Shown here piece after piece: positions 15,272 to 23,880 of a stretch of 58,152 bases of DNA. Numbering within the stretch: position 1 is the stretch's first letter; the number at the start of each line of letters is the position of its first letter. The notes beneath the pieces are model-generated. The model had not been told where the DNA came from. It saw only the letters and a program-made list of their open reading frames with translations, and did not search any database. The position numbers and the translations under genes are program-made. Source of the DNA: Microcaldota archaeon (GTDB lineage: Archaea > Micrarchaeota > Micrarchaeia > Micrarchaeales > Micrarchaeaceae); NCBI GenBank assembly GCA_021827995.1, contig JAKATK010000009.1:1-58152 (forward strand). The letters run 5' to 3'.

Positions 15272-15712
15272 CTACTCATGCGGCATGGTCTCCCATGTCT
15301 GCGTCTGGAACTTCCTCCTGCGCGGCCTGTACGTGTAAGCCTTGCCCCACGGGTCCTTCGACTTCAGGCGGGTAGGCCTGAGCTTCGTGAACTCTGCAAG
15401 ACCGAATGCAGGCTCTGGCGGCTCCTCTGTCTTCATGGGCCCCTGCACTGGGAAATAGGGTGGCTCCTTATCCGTTTCTATGATGTCTATGCACGACACC
15501 GGGCACTCCTCAGGGCAGATCATGCAGCCTATGCACTTGTTCACCTGTATCGGGTACTCAGTCATGTCGCTGGAATCTTCAGTCTTGTGCTCGCTGTCCT
15601 CCAGGTTCTTGTGCAGCGGCCTCGTGAAGTCCAGCGCGTTGACCGGGCAGGAGTCGCCGCAGACGCCACACTGTATGCAGACGTCCTTGTTGAACGTGAA
15701 CTTGTACGGCAT
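15272..15712 (-). CDS. 2x[4Fe-4S] ferredoxin with C-terminal extension
   Basis: The protein holds two CxxCxxCxxxCP clusters, CIQCGVCGDSCPVNAL near residue 12 and CIGCMICPEECPVSCI near 55, as in low-potential dicluster ferredoxins. About 35 residues separate the two motifs, and a 65-residue Pro/Arg-rich tail follows. GGTGG ahead of ATG 15712 decides the start. It is co-transcribed with two membrane proteins and faces the Rieske-cytochrome b operon, so an electron-transfer role at the membrane is likely. A damaged second ferredoxin motif lies at 17683-17805. Confidence 0.88.
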   Translation of the reverse strand: MPYKFTFNKDVCIQCGVCGDSCPVNALDFTRPLHKNLEDSEHKTEDSSDMTEYPIQVNKCIGCMICPEECPVSCIDIIETDKEPPYFPVQGPMKTEEPPEPAFGLAEFTKLRPTRLKSKDPWGKAYTYRPRRRKFQTQTWETMPHE

Positions 15713-15732
15713 TAAATCTCCACCTGTTTGGA

Positions 15733-16743
15733 TCACTGATTGGCTGGCGCTACCTTAGGAGGCGGTGGTCTTGGCGTATCTGTGCCGGCCGGATGCCTTG
15801 GCTTTGGTGTTACCGGTTTGTTGGCAGGCTCGGCTGGCTTCGGTGCCTCCTGGGGCTTGGGCGCAGCGGGCTGTGCAGCAGATGGCTGCTGCTGCGGTGC
15901 GGCTGCTGCTGCCTTCGGGGCGACAGTGGCAGTGGCCTGAGCAGCGACAGGGGCCGCGGGAGGCTTGAACACAGGCTTCGCGACCGTCGTCACCTCCTTC
16001 TTTGGCATGCCGGCCGAGGGTGTCAGCGACCACTTGAGGGCCAGGATGCCAGCTATGGCCAGCAGGACGAAGCCGACATAGAACGTGTACATCTCCAGTG
16101 CAGGATTGTTGACCGAGTTGAAGTACGTGTTGAAAATCTGCCACGGGTTGTGCGGTGAGAGCGAAACTGTGCTCGGCAGGATTGCCAGCGACAGCGCGCT
16201 CTCGGTGACGCCTATAGTGCCTATCATGTAGAGCGCGGTGCCTAGGCCCAAAAGCTGCGTGACCATCGTGTCGTACTTCGCGCTCTCATCGGTGTCCTTC
16301 GTCATTATTAGGACAAGAGCGAAGGCGTACAGCACTATGGCTGCAGGCATGAACGGCACGGCTATCGGATATATTAGATTGGCCGACGGGAAGAAGTCCA
16401 CTAGGCCAAGGAAGAAGGCCAGGAACACAGTCAGGTCGCGCAGTATCACGTATATGAGCCACCAGAGGTCGGCTGTCAGCCTCAGGGTGAACTTTCGCAG
16501 TATCCTTAGGAAGTAGCCCCTCGCCAGTTGGAGCGACACTGCAAGGACCATCAGTAACAGCGTCACAACGGTGAGCGTCTCCTCAACGAATACCATAAGG
16601 CCGGCATCAACGTTGCCCGGGTTAACTGTTGCCGCGGCGGCCGTAGCGTTATGTATCGTTGCGTTCAGGACCGTGACATTGACGGGAGCGGAGCCCTGAG
16701 TTAGGATGCTGCCCTGTAACAGTATAGGTATTAAGTTCAGCAT
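15733..16743 (-). CDS. Respiratory-island membrane protein A, with Pro/Ala-rich tail
   Basis: The 336-residue protein starts with an extracytoplasmic Asn/Thr-rich segment. About six helices follow, then a tail of roughly 90 residues made mostly of Ala, Pro, Lys and Gln. The core is paralogous to the next gene upstream (16753-17475): both share the RGYFLRxLRKFTLR block and an ADxWWLxxVxLRD motif between helices one and two. I do not recognise the family. Its operon with a ferredoxin and its position opposite the bc-type operon suggest a subunit of a membrane electron-transfer complex, but no heme or quinone motif is evident. Confidence 0.6.
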   Translation of the reverse strand: MLNLIPILLQGSILTQGSAPVNVTVLNATIHNATAAAATVNPGNVDAGLMVFVEETLTVVTLLLMVLAVSLQLARGYFLRILRKFTLRLTADLWWLIYVILRDLTVFLAFFLGLVDFFPSANLIYPIAVPFMPAAIVLYAFALVLIMTKDTDESAKYDTMVTQLLGLGTALYMIGTIGVTESALSLAILPSTVSLSPHNPWQIFNTYFNSVNNPALEMYTFYVGFVLLAIAGILALKWSLTPSAGMPKKEVTTVAKPVFKPPAAPVAAQATATVAPKAAAAAPQQQPSAAQPAAPKPQEAPKPAEPANKPVTPKPRHPAGTDTPRPPPPKVAPANQ

Positions 16744-16752
16744 AGGATCGCC

Positions 16753-17475
16753 TCATTTCTGCGCCTGCGGCGCGGCTGCGGGCTGCGCTGCCTTCCTCCT
16801 CGGTATCGGGAACGGGCTGACGCCCCACTGCTCGAATGACCACATTATGGCCCTACTGCCACCCAAGGCAAGCACTATGAGAGTTATGTAGAATGATATT
16901 ATTGCCATGGTGGGGGAGCTTATTGATGAGAATGTGGTGTAGAGAAAGCCCCAGAACGTGCCCGGGTTGGCCGACACTGTCGGTATGCCGCTGCCGACCT
17001 GCACCGGGTTGTACGTTATGAATATCGTGCCGAAGACCAAAAGCGCGGTTCCTATGCTGATGAAGATTGTGAGGAGCGTGTTTGCTTTAGGGTCCTCATT
17101 GGTGTCCCTGAGCAGCAGGAGCACGAGGGCGAACACGAAGAAGTCAATGGCCAGCGGCTGGAACGGCATCGCTAAAGCGTAGTCCTCGTAGGTGCCCGGC
17201 CAGAAGAACGTTATGCCCAGGAAGAGGACCAGGAATATGCCAGCGTCTCTGAGCAGCACGAAGACGAGCCACCAGATATCTGCGGCGAACCTCAGCGTGA
17301 ACTTTCTGAGCACCCTTAGGAAGTAGCCCCTGGCGACCTGTATCGAGAAGGCCAAAACGGCCAAGAGCGTGACTAATACAGTGATTATCTCCTCGACCAG
17401 GACTGAACCAGCGCCAACCCAATTGTTGGCGCCGGTCGACAACTGCAGAACTAACCCGGGAATCGGTAACACCAA
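16753..17475 (-). CDS. Respiratory-island membrane protein B (paralog of A)
   Basis: The 240-residue protein has about six helices and the same RGYFLRVLRKFTLR and ADIWWLVFVLLRD blocks as its downstream neighbour, without the long Pro/Ala tail. It appears to start at TTG 17475 or the adjacent GTG. It is the first gene of the leftward operon (membrane B, membrane A, ferredoxin, unknown). An ATTATTTAAAAA-type TATA region lies about 75-90 bp upstream. The pair may form a heterodimeric membrane unit. Confidence 0.6.
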   Translation of the reverse strand: MVLPIPGLVLQLSTGANNWVGAGSVLVEEIITVLVTLLAVLAFSIQVARGYFLRVLRKFTLRFAADIWWLVFVLLRDAGIFLVLFLGITFFWPGTYEDYALAMPFQPLAIDFFVFALVLLLLRDTNEDPKANTLLTIFISIGTALLVFGTIFITYNPVQVGSGIPTVSANPGTFWGFLYTTFSSISSPTMAIISFYITLIVLALGGSRAIMWSFEQWGVSPFPIPRRKAAQPAAAPQAQK

Positions 17476-17573
17476 ATCGACCTATGTTTTCCAGCCGCCC
17501 TACAGATTTCTCTTGCGGCCTTAAAGCGCTATCATTTTGTGTAGTTACATTTTTAAATAATTGGGCTGGTTAC

Positions 17574-17589
17574 CTATCATTTTTGATAG
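17574..17589. promoter_or_regulatory. Inverted repeat between the divergent respiratory operons
   Basis: CTATCA (17574-17579) and TGATAG (17584-17589) are inverted around TTTT. They lie between the leftward membrane-protein operon and the rightward Rieske operon, close to the AT-rich TATA region at 17548-17562. A shared operator is possible. Confidence 0.3.
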
Positions 17590-17682
17590 TGATAGTTATA
17601 CAAACGATTGGAGATGCGCCCAGCCGGAGCATTTACTTACCTACACTAGGTAGCCCATCAGCAGCGGGTAGCGCTCGTAGGT

Positions 17683-17805
17683 CTAGTGTAGCCTGCCGCT
17701 GCTGCAGTCAGTGGACTTGAATGCTATGGCCTTGTCCGGACACACCCTTATGCAGACCATGCATCCTATACATGCATCCGCACCGGAGCTGAAAACGTAC
17801 CGCGT
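17683..17805 (-). pseudogene. Ferredoxin remnant
   Basis: A 41-codon open stretch bounded by stops encodes ACIGCMVCIRVCPDKAIAF, a clear CxxCxxCxxxCP [4Fe-4S] motif. It has no start codon or second cluster and ends at TAG 17683. It resembles the second cluster of the intact ferredoxin at 15272-15712. It is most likely the surviving piece of a lost ferredoxin gene, lying in the intergenic space before the Rieske gene. Confidence 0.55.
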
Positions 17806-17953
17806 CTAATCGCTGTGGCAATCGCGCCATTTGGACTCCTTCCTTGAAATTCACATGATTCTATTAGTATAAAGATTGGCGGTTGAAAATGACGGTATCA
17901 ACTCTGATACTGCAGCAATTAAAATACGCTTCACAGCACACACTTACGTTTTT

Positions 17954-18865
17954 ATGGGAATCTGTGGTGTGGGTGGGTGCGGCTTCTCGGCCGACGCTGC
18001 TTACCTTACGGCGCTTTCAAATCATATCAGGTCTGGGCGTGGGAATTTCAATCCCATGAGGTTGCTCAAGGACGGTGAGGATTACTTCCTGAGCTACGCA
18101 GAGGGGGTCGGGCCGATTGACGAGAACAGGCGCCGCTTTCTCAAAGGGCTCGTGCTCGGCGTGAGCGTGGCTGCGGTAGCAAGTGCGATACCTGCGCTCA
18201 AGTTCTTCTCGGCACCATCCATAGGCGGTGCGAGCTTCCCAAAGATGCTCCTGGTCAACGCGAACGGCAATGCGGTCGAGGCATCGGGCATACAGGTCAA
18301 CAGCGAGATAATAACGCTGTTCTCCTACCCACTGTCTAACGAGATAAACTTCCTGCTTAACCTTGGTGACGCAAGCAACACGCCTGTCGAGATTGCACCT
18401 TACACAGTATCAGTACCACTGACAGGCGCATCGTACAGTTTTCCTGGTGGCGTCGGCCCGCACAAGTCCATAGTGTCGTACAGCGCAATCTGCCAGCACC
18501 TAGGCTGCCAGCCACCTGAACTGCACTTCTATCCGCCGGCGCGCATGAAGCTCGGCATGCCACCGCCCTCGCAATTGACACAGGCAGTTCTGACCATGGC
18601 ACAGAAGGATAACATACCCGCATGCATCTACTGCGCCTGCCATGGCTCTATGTACGACCCGTATCATGGCGGCTCCGTGGCCAGATCACCGACGCAGAGA
18701 CCCCTGCCGGCCGTGGTACTAGAATGGGATCCCGCGACCGACTACTTATATGCAATTGATGAGGTAGGGGTACCGGTCTACGGACACTCTGCGACGCTGA
18801 GTGGTGGCACGCTGCTGTCCGGCAACGCGACCGTAAAAGCAACGTCGAATCCGTTCCCGCAATAG
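17954..18865 (+). CDS. Rieske [2Fe-2S] iron-sulfur protein, Tat-exported
   Basis: The protein carries both Rieske ligand boxes, CQHLGC and CACHGS, with an unusually long stretch of about 45 residues between them. A twin-arginine signal-anchor (NRRRFLKG followed by a hydrophobic helix) precedes the soluble domain, so the folded cluster protein should cross the membrane through the Tat system. It oxidises quinol with cytochrome b, encoded 13 bp downstream; tatA and tatC follow. The start is uncertain. ATG 17954 follows an AATTAAAATA box by about 30 bp, whereas ATG 18056 would give the twin arginine a more usual position near residue 25. Confidence 0.9.
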   Translation: MGICGVGGCGFSADAAYLTALSNHIRSGRGNFNPMRLLKDGEDYFLSYAEGVGPIDENRRRFLKGLVLGVSVAAVASAIPALKFFSAPSIGGASFPKMLLVNANGNAVEASGIQVNSEIITLFSYPLSNEINFLLNLGDASNTPVEIAPYTVSVPLTGASYSFPGGVGPHKSIVSYSAICQHLGCQPPELHFYPPARMKLGMPPPSQLTQAVLTMAQKDNIPACIYCACHGSMYDPYHGGSVARSPTQRPLPAVVLEWDPATDYLYAIDEVGVPVYGHSATLSGGTLLSGNATVKATSNPFPQ

Positions 18866-18878
18866 TCTAGGTGCTCGC

Positions 18879-20507
18879 ATGAAGGTAAAGCTCTCAATAA
18901 GCGACTGGCTTGGTGAGCGGCTGCGCCTTGAGGACCTGCCGAAGACGCCGCGCTACATGTACAGGGTGTCATACTGGACTGGCGCGCTGGTGGCGGCTGC
19001 GTTCACGCTGACTGTCATAACTGGACTGCTGCTCTTGCTTTATTACAATCCATCGTCACCGTATGACCAGACCACATACCTGATAGCACAGGTGCCATAC
19101 GGGGCGGTGCTACTTTATACGCACCTCTACGCGGCATACGCAATGATATTCTTGATATTCATCCACATGTACAGGAACTACATGTCCGGCGCATACAAGA
19201 AGCCGAGAGAGTTACTTTGGGTCATCGGCCTTGTCATGCTGGCTGCGGTTCTAGCTACCGCGTTCGTTGGCTATTCGCTCGTAGGCGATGTCCTGAGCGT
19301 CAACGCAGTCGATGTGGCCAAGGGCATGATAGCGGTCGCGCCTGGCGGGGCTCAGCTGTCTAACGTTATATTCGGCAACGGCACGCAGATAAGCTTGTTT
19401 ACCAGGATGCTCGGCTGGCACGTCGCCCTTGTTGCGCTAGTGGCAATGCTTTTCGGGTTCCACTTCTTCCTTGCCGAGCGCTACGGGATCATGCCTTCGA
19501 TGAGGAGCAAGCCAAGGGCGCCAGCGACTTACACCAAGGACGAGTCCAGGGGGTTCCAACCGTGGTGGCCAAGGAACTTCGTGTACATGGCATCCGTGGT
19601 GTTAATGACATGGGGACTGCTATTTGCGCTGCCTAACGCGATGGCTCTGATCAATAACTTACCGTCTGTAATTAGCCCAATGCCAGCGCCATCACCCACG
19701 AGCCCGCAGGCCGTTAACATAACACCGTACCCGCCGTGGTTCTTCCTCTTCTTCTACAAGATAGCTGATTTCCAGAACCTTGGAGGCGCGCCATACACGC
19801 CGCTGGAGGTCATAGCCGTGGCCGCGATGATACCGCTTGCGTACCTCGTTCTGCTGCCGTTCCTTGATAGGAGCAGAGAGCTGAACCCTTTCAGCAAGCA
19901 GCGCAGGCTCTTCACCTGGCTGTTCGCGTCAATGATAATAATACTTGTAGAGCTGAGTGTGTGGGGTTTCCTCGCGCCAGGCATACCAGTCAGCTTCACG
20001 ACACAGGTGGCGCTCCTTCTACCTCCTGTGGCCATATGCGGCACGGCGGTCTTTCTAATAGAGTCAGGAAGCACGCGCAGGAGCATTGTAACCAGGCCGC
20101 GCGGCATCATATCGCTGCTGGTGCTCGCAATGCTGCTAACTGGTACTCTCGGCGGCATGATCCAATACCCCACTGTGTACACCGTCGGAGTGGTGCTGTC
20201 GGTCATGTTCGTGCTTCTAGCATATGTCAGGCGTTCCGGAGTGCCGCCTGCGGATGGCTACGGTGAAGACCAGTCCGGAGGGAACAGGAGGGCCAACAGG
20301 GTGCGCTTGGCAGAATGGCTCGCTGCAGCGCTGCTGATATTGTCGTTCGCAGTAGCGGCAGCGCTGTGGGAAATCCCAAGCACTGGGGCGCTCGAACCAT
20401 ACTTCGGCGTCGGGTTGGGCGCAGTCTTCCTTATGCTAGGTGAGGTAATATCGCTGTACCACTATGTATCGATGCACAGCTATGGCAGGGATGGCATACG
20501 AAACTAA
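18879..20507 (+). CDS. Cytochrome b of a bc1-type complex, PPWF variant
   Basis: The 542-residue protein combines the N-terminal diheme four-helix part with a C-terminal part and extra helices. The heme ligands are visible as two His pairs, each 14 residues apart: H in LLYTHLYA with H in IFIHMYRN, and H in LGWHVALV with H in FGFHFFL. This is bc1-like spacing. At the quinol site the PEWY motif is replaced by PPWF (YPPWFFLFF), losing the conserved glutamate. About twelve hydrophobic segments are present. It forms the quinol-oxidising complex with the Rieske protein just upstream. Confidence 0.92.
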   Translation: MKVKLSISDWLGERLRLEDLPKTPRYMYRVSYWTGALVAAAFTLTVITGLLLLLYYNPSSPYDQTTYLIAQVPYGAVLLYTHLYAAYAMIFLIFIHMYRNYMSGAYKKPRELLWVIGLVMLAAVLATAFVGYSLVGDVLSVNAVDVAKGMIAVAPGGAQLSNVIFGNGTQISLFTRMLGWHVALVALVAMLFGFHFFLAERYGIMPSMRSKPRAPATYTKDESRGFQPWWPRNFVYMASVVLMTWGLLFALPNAMALINNLPSVISPMPAPSPTSPQAVNITPYPPWFFLFFYKIADFQNLGGAPYTPLEVIAVAAMIPLAYLVLLPFLDRSRELNPFSKQRRLFTWLFASMIIILVELSVWGFLAPGIPVSFTTQVALLLPPVAICGTAVFLIESGSTRRSIVTRPRGIISLLVLAMLLTGTLGGMIQYPTVYTVGVVLSVMFVLLAYVRRSGVPPADGYGEDQSGGNRRANRVRLAEWLAAALLILSFAVAAALWEIPSTGALEPYFGVGLGAVFLMLGEVISLYHYVSMHSYGRDGIRN

Positions 20508-20522
20508 CGCTTGGGTGATGAA

Positions 20523-20762
20523 ATGTTGGACAGCATACAGGATTGGATTGTTCTGGCCGTCATCGCAGTGATACTGTTCGGCGGCGGCAAGAGGATACCG
20601 GATCTCTTCAGGAACTTCGGTAGGGGCATTGGCGAGTTCAGGAAGGGTCAGCAGGAGGTCGAAAACGAGCTCAGGGCAGGCGTACGCGTTAACGCTACAG
20701 AGGCGGCGCCAGCCGCTGCCGCTGAGGCCCCAGCGAAGGAAACAGAGACCGCACGCACGTAA
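20523..20762 (+). CDS. tatA: Sec-independent translocase subunit TatA
   Basis: This 79-residue protein has one N-terminal membrane helix, then FGGGKRIPDLFRNFGRGIGEFRKG, the classic TatA/E hinge and amphipathic helix, and an Ala/Glu-rich tail. GGTGATG just upstream selects ATG 20523. TatA oligomers form the passage for folded proteins. The gene lies between its likely client (the Rieske/cytochrome b pair) and tatC. Confidence 0.93.
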   Translation: MLDSIQDWIVLAVIAVILFGGGKRIPDLFRNFGRGIGEFRKGQQEVENELRAGVRVNATEAAPAAAAEAPAKETETART

Positions 20763-20779
20763 GTGCATAAAGGCTTGGT

Positions 20780-21616
20780 ATGACAGATGCGCCATTCGCA
20801 GGGCTAGGCGCACTACTCCACGGCCCGTCGTTCCGGTACTTCAACGAGCTCGTGCGCAGGGTAAGGCGCGTAATCATAGTGTTCGTGGCAGCCATAGCCT
20901 TCTTCTCGACCGTCGGGCTGGCACCGATCACAGTGAACGGCCTGGCACTGGTGGCACCGTACCCATCGCTCTACAACAGCATATCGGTGGGCATGGTGCG
21001 CGCCTTCGAGGCGCACGCCGTACCGCAGGGCATGCAGCTGCTCAACATAAACGCCTTCGACTCGATGTTCGCATCCGCGGAGGTATCGCTCCTGCTCGGA
21101 CTTTTGGTCGTGGCGCCGTTCGCAGCTAGCGAACTGCACAGGTTCGTGGCCCCGGCGCTGTACGAGGGCGAGCGCAGGTTCATACGCAGCATCGCGCTAG
21201 TGGGCGGGGCACTGTTCGCCGTTGGCGCGGCGCTCGCATACATGTTCGTGCTCCCGCTGTTCTTCGGGTTCGTCAAGACGTTCGCGGTCAACATGGGCGC
21301 GGAGCCCACGATGAGCGTTGGCTCCTTCATGGGCATGGCCCTGGCGCTCATCCTCGTCTTCGGCCTGGCGATGGAGACCCCGGTGGCGATGGCCATGCTC
21401 ACACGGCTGGGCTTCATACGCGCAGACACGTGGAAGAGGAACTGGCGGTGGGGCGCTGTCGGCTCCTTCGCCGTCGCGCTCTTCATATCGCCAGGGTCAA
21501 GCGGGGGCATAATGGAAAGCGCGATAGGGGTCACGGTGTTCGCGCTGTATGTCGTCGGTATCGTGGTGGCGCGACTTCTTGAACGCCGTGGCGTTAAGGC
21601 CGCGGCGTGGCGTTAG
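20780..21616 (+). CDS. tatC: Sec-independent translocase subunit TatC
   Basis: The 278-residue protein has six membrane helices and TatC features: an early FNELVRRVRRV cytoplasmic segment, a conserved Glu in FASAEVSLLLG, a P-rich APALYEGERRF loop, and FGLAMETPVAMAMLTRLG. TatC recognises twin-arginine signal peptides. It ends the Rieske-cytb-tatA-tatC operon, so the system may serve mainly the Rieske protein encoded three genes upstream. Confidence 0.93.
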   Translation: MTDAPFAGLGALLHGPSFRYFNELVRRVRRVIIVFVAAIAFFSTVGLAPITVNGLALVAPYPSLYNSISVGMVRAFEAHAVPQGMQLLNINAFDSMFASAEVSLLLGLLVVAPFAASELHRFVAPALYEGERRFIRSIALVGGALFAVGAALAYMFVLPLFFGFVKTFAVNMGAEPTMSVGSFMGMALALILVFGLAMETPVAMAMLTRLGFIRADTWKRNWRWGAVGSFAVALFISPGSSGGIMESAIGVTVFALYVVGIVVARLLERRGVKAAAWR

Positions 21617-22179
21617 CGAGGCGCATCGCGAAGGAACATCGTTGGGAGCAGATGCGCGGGGCGGCGGGCACGCGATGCAGGAATCTGCGCGTACAGCCAC
21701 CCGATTAAACAGGTTGGACAGGGCTGTAGGTGACGGTAGGCATTTAGTTGTTTGGTGGAATATTGCGGACCATCAAATATTCGAAAGCTAAACTTCATTG
21801 CGCTTGCCCACCACCATTTGTGTCTTATTCGAGCGCAACATAATAACTGCCTGTAGAGAATGTTGTATCTGCCCAGGGCCCAGAAGAAACTTGGCTTGGA
21901 GCGCTTATATTACAATGGGTAATTTCGTTGCCAGCTGCAACCCAGACGAGCGAAATAAGTATATTTTGTATAACGGGGTCAGATGCGTTCTTTACGCCGC
22001 GAGGGCGACTCCATAGACCGTTTAGGTCTGCGCGCTTCGACTCGCCATACAGGGATGCAGCGCATGCTCTGGCATGGCACGATTCGTGGCTGCCGACGCA
22101 GACGCTTGGCAGTCCTGAGCCGATGTGCTGTCCAGAGGGCCTGCGCAGCGCGCAGGGGCATGCTACCGTAAGCCTGCCA
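21617..22179. other. About 560 bp without a supported gene
   Basis: I see no convincing gene or RNA. A minus-strand frame (21825-22214) contains a short SDPVIQNILISLVWVAAGN stretch faintly like an archaeal pilin N-terminus, but it lacks a sensible start and context. The sequence may include the transcription end of the rightward tat operon and of the leftward cupredoxin gene. Confidence 0.5.
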
Positions 22180-23025
22180 TCACTTGCGATATACGAAGAA
22201 CAGCACGAACACAATCACCAGAGCCACGATTATGCCCAGAAGCACAGTTGTGGAGGACGAATCGCTCGATAATGGTGATTGAACCGACGTTGAAGCGTTT
22301 GTAGCATTCGCGCCCTGTTGCTGCGGGGCTTGGGACGGCGCATACACCTTGACGGTGCCGGTCATCCAGCCCGGCGTGCTCATGGCGCCGCCAAATTTGC
22401 TAGGGCCAGTTCCGCACGGAACCATGCACTGGTACTGCGATACGCCAGTACCGTTTAGGTACAGGTATGCCACTTCAACGGATGTGCCTATGAGCGGTAT
22501 GTTAACACCGTACTGCGATATTGTGAAAGTGTGGGCTATGCTGTCCAAAGGCACCGATGATACCCACTGGCCTACAGAAACGTTCATTGGCCCGTTAAGC
22601 GAGATTGTGCCATTGACAACGAGTATATTACCGCCGACCACGCCAGTTACATTCGCGTACTGCGTTGGCGGCGGGGTCGACGACGGCGTGTCGAACGTCG
22701 CTATGGTCAACTGTATGAGCGTATTGACAGGTAGCGACACGTTATAGGCACCGACTAGGCCGTCGTCCTTCAGCTCGTAGAACGCCGGTTGCGTACCAGT
22801 CGAGTTCCAAGGCACATTTAGCACTACGAGAGTCACCTTATAAGGCGTCATGCCACGGAAATTCGCAGGCAGGGACGCGGTGAAGTTGGGCGGCAGGACG
22901 CTGCCGGCAGGGCCGGCCATCGGCATCGTGCCATTCTGAGAGTACATCGACATGCCGAATGTAAGACCGGCAAGAACAACCGCTGCAAAAATCGCTGTCA
23001 GAACAGGAACCCTAAAAGACTCCAT
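22180..23025 (-). CDS. Membrane-anchored cupredoxin-like protein
   Basis: The product of about 281 residues has an N-terminal signal-anchor, a Pro/Gly/Asn-rich extracytoplasmic beta domain with many N-glycosylation-type NxT/S sites, and a C-terminal membrane helix ending in basic residues. The domain has cupredoxin landmarks: a His in DSIAHTFTIS, then QYQCMVPCGTGP and GGAMSTPGWMTGTVKV. The CxxxCG spacing recalls the CuA loop of oxidase subunit II, but the usual His after it is absent and only Met residues follow. It probably carries electrons outside the membrane next to the bc-type complex. GTGG precedes ATG 23025. The copper-site type is uncertain. Confidence 0.65.
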   Translation of the reverse strand: MESFRVPVLTAIFAAVVLAGLTFGMSMYSQNGTMPMAGPAGSVLPPNFTASLPANFRGMTPYKVTLVVLNVPWNSTGTQPAFYELKDDGLVGAYNVSLPVNTLIQLTIATFDTPSSTPPPTQYANVTGVVGGNILVVNGTISLNGPMNVSVGQWVSSVPLDSIAHTFTISQYGVNIPLIGTSVEVAYLYLNGTGVSQYQCMVPCGTGPSKFGGAMSTPGWMTGTVKVYAPSQAPQQQGANATNASTSVQSPLSSDSSSTTVLLGIIVALVIVFVLFFVYRK

Positions 23026-23243
23026 CGAACCACACTGAGATTTTGATAACACAAAACTGACGTGCTTGGCAGGGAGTGTTTAAAAGAGCAAAACTATCCG
23101 CATTGATAGTTACGGCGTGCAACCGCGCTGACAATTGCATAGTAAACTACCGTGCTGCAAGTTGCGGAGTATTCTGCTTAAGGGTAACTGTGCCACAGGT
23201 GCGGCATTGCTCCCGTTTCTTTCCCTGCTCAAATCCTTCACTT

Positions 23244-23837
23244 TCACAGGGAGCGGATTTGACGCGTTGGATGGCGCGATAACGGTAGGTTCCTCAGTTG
23301 CACCACTATGCTGTCAGTCTGCTGCGTCGGGCGCACAACGCACCTGTCAGCGGCGAAGAACTCGCAACTGGCACAGTTGAAATTCTTGCAGCGTGGATCC
23401 ATCCCATACCAAGAAACGCCAAGCTGCTTTACTGCGTTTATCACGTTTATAAGGGCGCGGCCCCTTTCGGTTATTGCATAGCCTGTGTGCTTCGCGCGGC
23501 CGATGACGCTCTCGGTCTTGCGTATAAGGCCGGCGTCCTGCAGCTCCTTTAGGCTCAAGCTAAGGTTCCTCTGCGTAGCGCCGCTGATCGTATTGCCCAA
23601 GTAATTGAATGAGAGCATAGCCCTAGAGTAGTAAAGCTCCTGGAGTACCGGTATGGTCCACTTCTTGCCTAGGAGGTGCAGCAGGTCGAGAGTCGGGCAT
23701 ACCGCATAGCCCTGCCTCACCCGCACATCACCGTGCCCATCCACAGTTTTCGCATCGGCAAGATGCTGCATATACTCAACTAGCACCAAGCGAGCGTGGC
23801 GTTCGCGCGAACCGAAACGCGCGAACGCGGCACGCAT
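23244..23837 (-). CDS. HxlR-type winged-helix regulator with Cys-rich tail
   Basis: Residues 45-140 match the HxlR/MarR-like winged helix: CPTLDLLHLLGKKWTIPVLQ, LGNTISGATQRNLSLSLKEL, DAGLIRKTE, and YAITERGRALINVI. After it comes a cysteine-rich segment, CKNFNCASCEFF with a further DRC, which could bind a metal or Fe-S cluster or sense redox state. ATG 23837 or 23771 may start the protein. The palindrome TGAAACTAGTTTCA lies 44-57 bp upstream of ATG 23837 and is repeated before hemE. It is therefore a good candidate regulator of its own gene and of the heme cluster. Confidence 0.75.
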   Translation of the reverse strand: MRAAFARFGSRERHARLVLVEYMQHLADAKTVDGHGDVRVRQGYAVCPTLDLLHLLGKKWTIPVLQELYYSRAMLSFNYLGNTISGATQRNLSLSLKELQDAGLIRKTESVIGRAKHTGYAITERGRALINVINAVKQLGVSWYGMDPRCKNFNCASCEFFAADRCVVRPTQQTDSIVVQLRNLPLSRHPTRQIRSL

Positions 23838-23880
23838 AGTACCAAATACGATAGGTTGAAACAGTGTATTATGGCTAGTA

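Noticed and set aside
14978-15715. Long plus-strand frame opposite the ferredoxin and its neighbour (245 codons)
   Set aside because: It is antisense to a ferredoxin with both clusters intact and has shadow-frame composition.
21825-22214. Minus-strand frame with a pilin-like SDPVIQNILISLVW stretch
   Set aside because: The stretch is internal to a frame with no sensible start, and the rest is Cys/Arg-rich shadow-like sequence.
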